Below, piece after piece: positions 32,146 through 38,708 of a DNA stretch of 38,708 bases. The translations under genes were made by a program, and so were the position numbers. The stretch spans positions 1 to 38,708 of the forward strand of contig CALDPI010000095.1 of the NCBI GenBank assembly GCA_937912045.1, read 5' to 3'. The DNA is from an uncultured Clostridia bacterium (GTDB lineage: Bacteria; Bacillota; Clostridia; Oscillospirales; Acutalibacteraceae). The notes beneath the pieces are model-generated. The model was not told the origin of the DNA, did no database searches, and saw only the letters and a program-made list of their open reading frames with translations. The stretch's first letter is position 1. Each line of letters opens with the position of its first letter.

Positions 32146-32699
32146 TGATAAGACTTTCTAACGTTAAAAAAAGCTTTGGCGACAAGGCGGTGCTAACAGA
32201 TTTTTCACTCTCGCTCGCAGCGGGGGAACGGGTTTGTCTTATGGGTGCGTCGGGCACGGGAAAAACCACCGTTCTTAACCTGATTGCAGGGCTTATCCAA
32301 GCCGACGAGGGCGAGGTTTCATCGCTCGGTGCTGTGTCGGTCGTTTTCCAGGAAAACCGTCTGTGCGAGGACTTTTCTGCACTTTCCAACGTTAAAATGG
32401 TGTGTGACGACAGAAAAAGGTGCGCAAAAATGCTCTGTGATTTGGGGCTTTCTGAGGACATACTCACACCTGTCCGCTCGCTATCGGGCGGAATGAAAAG
32501 ACGCGTTGCCATTGCGCGTGCTCTCTTGTTCCCACATGATATTTTACTTCTGGACGAGGCATTTTCGGGGCTCGACGAGGAGACCAAGGAGAAGACCGCA
32601 GAGGTGATAAACCGCCACACGCAAGGCAAAACGGTGGTGCTTGTCAGCCACGACGAAGAAGAGGCAAGGCTCCTCAATGCGAAAATACTGAAGATATAA
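32145..32699 (+). CDS. ABC importer ATP-binding subunit, compact
   Basis: This 184-residue ATPase has Walker A GASGTGKTT from residue 34, the Q-loop VVFQENRL at about 66-73, signature LSGGMKRR at 113-120, Walker B DILLLDEA at 132-139 and the switch histidine in VSHDEEEA. All catalytic parts are present, yet it is about 60 residues shorter than typical SsuB/TauB (about 250). The helical domain is trimmed between the Q-loop and the signature. The ATG overlaps the permease stop (TGATG). It ends in a strong bidirectional terminator. It energises the importer; the compact form is odd but its functional residues are intact. Confidence 0.88.
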   Translation: MIRLSNVKKSFGDKAVLTDFSLSLAAGERVCLMGASGTGKTTVLNLIAGLIQADEGEVSSLGAVSVVFQENRLCEDFSALSNVKMVCDDRKRCAKMLCDLGLSEDILTPVRSLSGGMKRRVAIARALLFPHDILLLDEAFSGLDEETKEKTAEVINRHTQGKTVVLVSHDEEEARLLNAKILKI

Positions 32700-32700
32700 T

Positions 32701-32728
32701 AAAAACCCCTGTTTTTACAGGGGTTTTT
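32701..32728. terminator. Bidirectional terminator after the importer operon
   Basis: AAAAACCCCTGT (32701-32712) and ACAGGGGTTTTT (32717-32728) form a 12-bp stem around TTTT. It follows the ATPase stop directly and contains the stop codon of the minus-strand Cys-rich gene. Confidence 0.9.
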
Positions 32729-32888
32729 CTATTGTATTAAGCGTTTGCTTTTTGAGATTTTCGAGAGTTTTTACATCTAAATCGGGATATATGCAATCCT
32801 TGCACATTCCCTGGATATCAAGCTCGACAAAGTCAAGTTTACAGCAACCATCTTTTTCATATATACAAAAACGATTTTCACAAAGCAT
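32715..32888 (-). CDS. 57-residue Cys-rich small protein
   Basis: A 57-codon frame starts at ATG 32888 after GGTGAT and ends inside the terminator. It begins MLCENRFCIYEKDGCCKLDF and contains DIQGMCKDCIYPDLD. Cysteines are at 3, 8, 15, 16, 29 and 32. The pattern C-x4-C-x6-C...C-x2-C with the DIQG phrase recalls a small clostridial family of uncharacterised metal-binding-like proteins. Four or more cysteines suggest zinc or iron-sulfur binding, which is inference. It has its own promoter (TTGCAT-17-TATACT) and is divergent from an RHH protein gene, with a palindrome between them. It is short enough to be missed by standard gene finding. Confidence 0.78.
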   Translation of the reverse strand: MLCENRFCIYEKDGCCKLDFVELDIQGMCKDCIYPDLDVKTLENLKKQTLNTIEKPL

Positions 32889-32903
32889 AATATCACCAAA
32901 AAA

Positions 32904-32932
32904 AGTATAACATATTTAAAAGAAAAATGCAA
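32904..32932 (-). promoter_or_regulatory. Promoter of the Cys-rich gene
   Basis: On the minus strand TTGCAT (32932-32927) and TATACT (32909-32904) are separated by exactly 17 bases, ending about 16 bases before the start codon. The -35 overlaps the AACCA arm (32931-32935) of the shared operator. Confidence 0.6.
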
Positions 32933-32959
32933 CCATAAGTGGTTATATAAATATAACCA
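32931..32959. promoter_or_regulatory. Palindromic operator between Cys-rich and RHH genes
   Basis: TGGTTATA-TAAA-TATAACCA (32940-32959) is a perfect 8-bp inverted repeat. A further half site AACCA at 32931-32935 forms a second inverted pair with TGGTT at 32940-32944. Three half sites of one motif suit a ribbon-helix-helix repressor binding cooperatively. Confidence 0.6.
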
Positions 32960-32991
32960 AAAATGAGCATATATTATTTATGGTGATATTT

Positions 32992-33171
32992 ATGTTTAAA
33001 GTTGACAATAATTTAAAAAGCGCAAGCGTTCCAAGGACGGTAAGATTTACCGAGGAGCTGTTTGAAAAATTAAACAAAACCGCAACTGAAAATAATATTT
33101 CTTTCAATTTGTTGGTTTTACAATGTTGCAAATATGCCCTTGATAATATGGAAGAGCCGGAAAAGAAAAAC
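32992..33171 (+). CDS. Small ribbon-helix-helix protein (Arc/MetJ-like)
   Basis: This is a 60-residue protein. I chose the ATG at 32992 because GGTGAT is just upstream; an ATG four codons earlier has no ribosome site. The segment VPRTVRFTEELFEKLNKTA (residues 13-31) gives a beta strand and first helix, and FNLLVLQCCKYALDNM gives a second helix, the ribbon-helix-helix layout of dimeric DNA-binding proteins. The gene lies beside a palindromic array, which fits autoregulation, and is divergent from the Cys-rich protein gene. No toxin gene follows, so a toxin-antitoxin role is unlikely. A terminator closes it. Confidence 0.78.
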
Positions 33172-33177
33172 TAAAGA

Positions 33178-33206
33178 TAAAACCCCTGTGAAAACAGGGG
33201 TTTTGT
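33178..33206 (+). terminator. Intrinsic terminator of the RHH gene
   Basis: AAAACCCCTGT and ACAGGGGTTTT (33179-33189 and 33194-33204) pair around GAAA, and further Ts follow. It resembles the terminator at 32701 in stem sequence. Confidence 0.85.
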
Positions 33207-33215
33207 TATTTTTTT

Positions 33216-33320
33216 GGCTCCCTCTTTGAGGGAGCTGACGCCAAAGGCGGCTGAGGGAGTAATGCGGTAAAACTCCCTCCGTCACGGAATATCCGTGCCA
33301 CCTCCCTCAAAGAGGGAGGC
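33216..33320. repeat. MITE-like palindromic repeat (~105 bp)
   Basis: The ends are near-inverted: GGCTCCCTCTTTGAGGGAG on the left and, inverted, GCCTCCCTCTTTGAGGGAGG on the right. Inside are further hairpins: CGCC/GGCG, GAGGGAGT/ACTCCCTC and CACGG/CCGTG. Each end is itself a palindrome. Such GGCTCCCTC...GAGGGAGCC elements are frequent non-coding repeats in clostridial genomes. It has no coding content of its own and probably spreads with a transposase elsewhere. Confidence 0.78.
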
Positions 33321-33665
33321 TTTGACGATAGCGTCTATTTGTTCACAAATACCGCGAAAATTATGCATAACCTCATTGTTTGCAAATCGTACAACCGTTA
33401 AACCGTAACTTCCAAGAGTTTGCGAACGCATTTCGTCCCTTTCGGCGTCTTTCTTACAGTAGTGTTGTGAGCCATCTAATTCGATTACTAATTTTGCTTT
33501 GTGGCAATAAAAAACAACAATATAATTGTCAATCGCTTTTTGTCGCTGAAAACGCACGGGGTATTTAGACAGAAAATCATACCAAAGATGATTTTCCTGC
33601 GGCGTGGCGTTTTTTCTTAAATTTTTGGCAAGAGAAATATTTTTTCCGTTATATTTTAATGACAT
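33282..33665 (-). CDS. DUF559 (Vsr-like endonuclease fold) protein
   Basis: This 127-residue protein has the DUF559 hallmarks: LRKNATPQENHLWYDFL (residues 16-32), FQRQKAIDNYIVVFYC with a PD-(D/E)XK strand, and LVIELDGSQHYCKKD, where the acidic and polar residues correspond to a nuclease active site. A late SYGLTVVRFANNEVM is also typical. The final 12 residues, beginning ASLFEGGG, are encoded by the MITE-like repeat, so insertion seems to have replaced the native C-terminus. It starts six bases after the lepA stop; a weak AAGG lies upstream. The nuclease function is unproven in this family. Confidence 0.85.
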   Translation of the reverse strand: MSLKYNGKNISLAKNLRKNATPQENHLWYDFLSKYPVRFQRQKAIDNYIVVFYCHKAKLVIELDGSQHYCKKDAERDEMRSQTLGSYGLTVVRFANNEVMHNFRGICEQIDAIVKASLFEGGGTDIP

Positions 33666-33671
33666 AATACC

Positions 33672-35477
<1,806 letters not shown>

Positions 35478-35510
35478 AGTAAAATTCTCCTAACAAAAAA
35501 ATATATGTTG

Positions 35511-35539
35511 ATTATACCAAATCTTGCCCTTTAAATCAA
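35511..35539 (-). promoter_or_regulatory. lepA promoter
   Basis: On the minus strand TTGATT (35539-35534), a 17-base spacer and a perfect TATAAT (35516-35511) precede lepA. Confidence 0.7.
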
Positions 35540-35551
35540 GTTAACAAAATG

Positions 35552-35580
35552 TTTACAAAGATTAAAAATATGATTATTAT
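35552..35580 (+). promoter_or_regulatory. Promoter of the two-component operon
   Basis: TTTACA (35552-35557) and TATTAT (35575-35580) are separated by 17 bases, divergent from the lepA promoter and about 35 bases upstream of the regulator start. Confidence 0.55.
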
Positions 35581-35614
35581 TATATGTAGTGGAAAATAAA
35601 GAGAGGTGGCAAAA

Positions 35615-36286
35615 ATGCAGACAGAGGCAAAGAAGATTATAATAGCGGACGACGAGCGGCGCATAACCGATTTGGTGTCGGATTTTCTCACCGCCGCAGG
35701 CTATAAGACCATAAAGGCATTTGACGGGCAGGAGGCGCTCTTAAAATTTTCCGAAAACCGCGATGCCGCGCTGGTTATCCTCGATATTATGATGCCACAC
35801 GTTGACGGCTGGCAGGTTTGTCGCGAAATAAGAAAAACCTCCACCGTGCCGATAATTTTGCTGACGGCGCGCGCAGAGGAGTTTGACCAGCTGACAGGGT
35901 TTGAGGCAGGCGCGGACGAATACGTCACAAAGCCGTTTTCCCCTGCGGTGCTCGTAAAGCGTGTGAACGCGCTGATAAGGCGTGCATCAAAGGACGGCGA
36001 CGAAAACGACGGACTTACGGTAAATTCCGAGGCATACGTGGCAACTCTTTGCGGACAGGAGCTGCCGCTGACTCTCAAGGAGTTTGAAATTTTGCGCTAT
36101 CTTTATGAAAACAAGGGCAGAGTCTTCTCGCGTGAGCAGATTTTGTCGGCCGTTTGGGGCTACGATTACGAGGGGGATGCGCGCACCATTGATTCGCATA
36201 TGGCGCGGCTCCGCACGAAAATGGGCAGCTACGGAAATATGCATATAAAAACGGTCTACGGGCTGGGATATAAGTTTGAGGTGTGA
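35615..36286 (+). CDS. OmpR-family response regulator
   Basis: This 223-residue regulator has an N-terminal receiver domain with the acidic pair ADDE (residues 11-14), the phosphoacceptor Asp57 in VILDIMMP, LLTARAEE and the conserved lysine in YVTKPFSP. A C-terminal winged-helix OmpR/PhoB domain has TLKEFEILRYLYENKGRVFSREQIL and DARTIDSHMARLRTKMG. The ATG at 35615 follows GAGAGG. A GTG at 35606 overlaps that site. It is translated together with the histidine kinase gene that follows. Target genes are unknown. Confidence 0.92.
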   Translation: MQTEAKKIIIADDERRITDLVSDFLTAAGYKTIKAFDGQEALLKFSENRDAALVILDIMMPHVDGWQVCREIRKTSTVPIILLTARAEEFDQLTGFEAGADEYVTKPFSPAVLVKRVNALIRRASKDGDENDGLTVNSEAYVATLCGQELPLTLKEFEILRYLYENKGRVFSREQILSAVWGYDYEGDARTIDSHMARLRTKMGSYGNMHIKTVYGLGYKFEV

Positions 36287-36287
36287 C

Positions 36288-37736
36288 GTGAAGAAAAAAC
36301 TGTGGTTTCGGGTCTTCGTTCGCATTGCGGCAATATTTGCTGCATTTGTGCTGGTGCTGACGGTGGCAAACAGGGCATTTTTGCTCCGCTTTTTCCGCGA
36401 GAGCGAGAAAAAACAGCTGCTGCGTCAGGGCAAAATAGTGAGCGAGCTGGACTTTGATGATAACGACAGCGTTGTAAACGCGCTGTCACGAATAATTGAA
36501 GAGCATAATTTTGAAACCGAGATTTATACCGCGTCGGGCAAGGTGATTTACACCTCGTTCGGAAGTCAGATGCTTGATTTTTACTACAAGGGCGACCGCG
36601 GCTTTTCAATGCAGCACAAGCCGCTAAAGGCGAGAGAGAGAAGTGTGCTTTCCGACGGAAGCGTTTATGAAACAGCGGTTGATACACACCTGGGCACAGA
36701 ATATCTTGTGCACAGGAGAGCGCTGACAGACGGGCTTTTTTTGGAAATCCGCGTGCAGATGAGCCTGCTTGAGAGCAGCGCGAGGACGGCCGGAACCTTT
36801 ATTTCCATTGTGGCGATTTTTTGTCTTTTTGCGGCACTTATTTTCACATATTTCTGGGTGAGGCGGTTTGTAAAGCCCATTACCGAAATGAGCGAAATCA
36901 CAAGGGATATGGCCGACCTTTCGTTTGAACGAAAGGTGTCTGTGGGAACAGAGGACGAAATCGGTATTTTGGGTCACTCCATAAACGAGATGTCACAAAG
37001 GCTGAGCGCAACCCTTGCCGATTTGAAGCAAAAAAATGAAATTCTGACCGATGAAATTGAGCACGAGCGTCAGCTTGATGCAATGCGAAAAGGCTTTGTG
37101 GCCAACGTTTCGCACGAGCTTAAGACCCCCATCGCCATAATACAGGGCTACGCCGAGGGGCTAAAGGACGACATAAACCCTGCCTCGCGCGAGCAGTACT
37201 GTGATATTATAATTGACGAAAGTCAGCGAATGAACCGCTTGGTTCTGGGCCTTTTGGCGCTGTCACGCTATGAAGCGGGACAGGTGCCCATAAGGAAAGA
37301 GCGTTTTTCTCTTTCAAAAATGGCAGAGGATATGACAAGGCGCATCCTTGCCGGCAAAGAAGTTTCGGTTTTATGTCCGAAGGAAGAGGTCTTTGCCCTG
37401 TCGGACGAGCTGCAGACCGAGCAGATTTTCAAAAGCCTGCTTGAAAACGCGGCGGCACACGTGAACGAGGGCGGACGGGTAGAAATCCGCTTTATCCCGA
37501 GCGAGAGTGAAATCAAGGTGGAAATTTTCAACACGGGCAGCTTTGTCGAGCCTGAGAAAATGCCACACATCTGGCAGAGCTTTTACAGAGGGGAAGAATC
37601 GCACAAGCGGAGCGAATCACGCTTTGGGCTCGGTCTTTCCATTGTCAGCGCTATTTGTAAGGCACAGGGCAAGACCTGCGGCGTTTACAACAAAGAGGAC
37701 GGCGTTTGTTTCTGGTTTGTGGTGGACAAAGCATAA
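36288..37736 (+). CDS. Sensor histidine kinase
   Basis: This 482-residue membrane kinase has an N-terminal helix (about residues 8-30) and an extracytoplasmic sensor region (about 35-160) with no domain that I recognise. A second helix (about 167-195) and a HAMP linker follow. The HisKA domain reads FVANVSHELKTPIAIIQGY with phosphoacceptor His276, and the ATPase domain has LLENAAAHV and FGLGLSIV. GTG at 36288 is the likely start, after GAGGTG that overlaps the regulator stop. It phosphorylates the adjacent regulator; the signal is unknown. Confidence 0.92.
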   Translation: MKKKLWFRVFVRIAAIFAAFVLVLTVANRAFLLRFFRESEKKQLLRQGKIVSELDFDDNDSVVNALSRIIEEHNFETEIYTASGKVIYTSFGSQMLDFYYKGDRGFSMQHKPLKARERSVLSDGSVYETAVDTHLGTEYLVHRRALTDGLFLEIRVQMSLLESSARTAGTFISIVAIFCLFAALIFTYFWVRRFVKPITEMSEITRDMADLSFERKVSVGTEDEIGILGHSINEMSQRLSATLADLKQKNEILTDEIEHERQLDAMRKGFVANVSHELKTPIAIIQGYAEGLKDDINPASREQYCDIIIDESQRMNRLVLGLLALSRYEAGQVPIRKERFSLSKMAEDMTRRILAGKEVSVLCPKEEVFALSDELQTEQIFKSLLENAAAHVNEGGRVEIRFIPSESEIKVEIFNTGSFVEPEKMPHIWQSFYRGEESHKRSESRFGLGLSIVSAICKAQGKTCGVYNKEDGVCFWFVVDKA

Positions 37737-37741
37737 AATAC

Positions 37742-37770
37742 TGTACAAATGAGAAAAAATGTGGTATAGT
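37742..37770 (+). promoter_or_regulatory. Putative promoter of the FAD oxidoreductase
   Basis: TGTACA (37742-37747) and TATAGT (37765-37770) are separated by 17 bases. They lie 31 bases before the ATG and six bases after the kinase stop. Confidence 0.4.
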
Positions 37771-37801
37771 CTTTGTTGGTCTAAAAAATGAGGTGAAATT
37801 T

Positions 37802-38708
37802 ATGGCAAGTTATGATGTAGTAATCATTGGTGGCGGCGCAGGTGGCCTTTTTGCCGCATATGAATTTGTGAAGTGCGCACCGAAGGCGCGCGTGTGTCTG
37901 CTTGAAAAGGGCGCACCCTTAAGCAAGCGCAAATGCCCCATTGATGGCGACAAAATAAAGAACTGCATTAACTGCAACCACTGCTCGATTACGACGGGAA
38001 TCGGCGGTGCAGGTGCTTTTTCAGACGGAAAATATAACATAACCAACAATTTTGGCGGCGATTTCCACACCTACGTCGGTGAGGAAAAGGCGCTTGAGCT
38101 TATGCGTTACGTTGACAAGATTAACCTTGAATTCGGCGGCGAGGGTGCGAAGATTTATTCCACCGTTGGCTCGGACATTAAGCGCCGCGCGCTGCAGTAC
38201 GATTTGCATATGCTGGATGCGCAGGTGCGTCATCTCGGCACGGAGCGCAACTATTATATTCTTAAAAATCTCATTGAGTTTATCGAAAGCCGCGTGGAAA
38301 TTCGGTATTATACCGAGGTTGAAAACATTGAAAAGAACGGCGACGATTGGCGCATCACCTGCAAAAAGGGCGACGAGGTTGACGGCAAGTACGTCATTGT
38401 TGCGGCGGGCAGAAGCGGCTCCAAATGGACAAGCGAAATTTGCAACCGTTTCGGCATTCGCAACGAAAACAACCGCGTTGACATCGGTGTCCGTTTTGAG
38501 TGTCCTGCAGAGGTGTGGGAGCCGATAACCGACAGCGTGTATGAAAGCAAAATTATGTACAGAAGTCCGAAAACACGCAGCGTTTGCCGCACCTTCTGTA
38601 TGAATCCCAAGGGCGCGGTGGTCAACGAAAACACCAACGGCATCATCACCGTCAACGGCCATAGCTACGAGGACCCTGCCAAGCAGACCGAGAGCACCAA
38701 CTTCGCCC
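37802..38708 (+). CDS. FAD-dependent oxidoreductase (COG2509 type), 3' end outside window
   Basis: This is a partial flavoprotein; 302 codons are visible and the frame is open at the window end. It starts MASYDVVIIGGGAGGLFAAYE, a Rossmann GxGxxG for FAD. A Cys-rich stretch RKCPIDGDKIKNCINCNHC (about residues 43-61) follows, then TGIGGAGAFSDGKYNITNNFGG, which identifies the uncharacterised COG2509 family of FAD-dependent dehydrogenases. VIVAAGRSGSKW is the second FAD strand. GAGGTG lies seven bases upstream of the ATG. The substrate is unknown; the cysteines may bind a cluster or be redox active. Confidence 0.85.
   Translation, partial: MASYDVVIIGGGAGGLFAAYEFVKCAPKARVCLLEKGAPLSKRKCPIDGDKIKNCINCNHCSITTGIGGAGAFSDGKYNITNNFGGDFHTYVGEEKALELMRYVDKINLEFGGEGAKIYSTVGSDIKRRALQYDLHMLDAQVRHLGTERNYYILKNLIEFIESRVEIRYYTEVENIEKNGDDWRITCKKGDEVDGKYVIVAAGRSGSKWTSEICNRFGIRNENNRVDIGVRFECPAEVWEPITDSVYESKIMYRSPKTRSVCRTFCMNPKGAVVNENTNGIITVNGHSYEDPAKQTESTNFA

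Noticed and set aside
32992..33171. RHH gene as an antitoxin of a type II toxin-antitoxin pair
   Set aside because: No toxin-sized gene follows or precedes it on the same strand; a terminator and a repeat come next.
33216..33320. CRISPR-like repeat
   Set aside because: It is a single palindromic unit without spaced direct repeats and with no cas genes. No CRISPR array was seen anywhere in the window.
38021..38662. 213-codon open frame on the minus strand
   Set aside because: It is antisense to the FAD oxidoreductase, which has clear family motifs.

Overview
The window is a chromosomal segment around the replication origin of a low-to-mid GC, endospore-forming Firmicute. A gut-type clostridial lineage (Oscillospirales/Eubacteriales-like) fits best. 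The reasons are a clostridial-style dnaA-dnaN-yaaA-recF-remB-gyrB-gyrA block, the sporulation genes spoVAE and spoVB, ParA/ParB with a Bacillus-type parS (TGTTCCACGTGGAACA), strong Shine-Dalgarno sites with several TTG/GTG starts, and many intrinsic terminators. I cannot name a genus.

Layout. Positions 1-3863 hold the end of an ABC exporter gene and, convergent to it, an ABC exporter with a zinc-ribbon plus its DUF1854 partner. Positions 3892-6442 hold hlyIII-degV and rsmA on the minus strand. Positions 6573-8155 hold two plus-strand orphans, one hypothetical and one DUF4358-like lipoprotein. Positions 8184-13292 carry, in minus-strand transcription order, rarA, two PH-domain membrane proteins (YdbS/YdbT type), spoVAE, parS, parA and parB. 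Positions 13352-17077 hold spoVB (plus) and the minus-strand CPBP protease-tadA-queG run, with a perfect parS between tadA and queG. Positions 17080-25756 are the minus-strand replication block from dnaA to gyrA.

The origin candidate is the AT-rich upstream region of dnaA (25757-25963). It has one perfect DnaA box inside the dnaA promoter. Genes left of it are mostly minus and genes right of it mostly plus, as expected for leading-strand coding on both replication arms. The usual rpmH-rnpA-yidC neighbours are absent. In their place are tRNA-Arg(ACG) and a compact locus at 26155-26468 that I read as a type I toxin-antitoxin module: a 29-residue holin-like peptide, its structured mRNA, and an overlapping antisense RNA with a consensus promoter.

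To the right lie a DUF3048 lipoprotein (yerB-like), a Na/phosphate cotransporter, a Crp/Fnr regulator followed by an SsuABC/NMT1-like ABC importer, a divergent small-gene pair (57-residue Cys-rich protein and 60-residue ribbon-helix-helix protein) around a palindromic operator, a MITE-like palindromic repeat that supplies the C-terminus of a DUF559 protein, lepA, an OmpR-type two-component system, and the start of a COG2509-type FAD oxidoreductase.

The most unusual items are the type I toxin-antitoxin module, the divergent Cys-rich/RHH pair with its operator, the parS site abutting the parA promoter, and the dnaA promoter whose spacer is a DnaA box. All calls come from reading the sequence; no database search or folding program was run.
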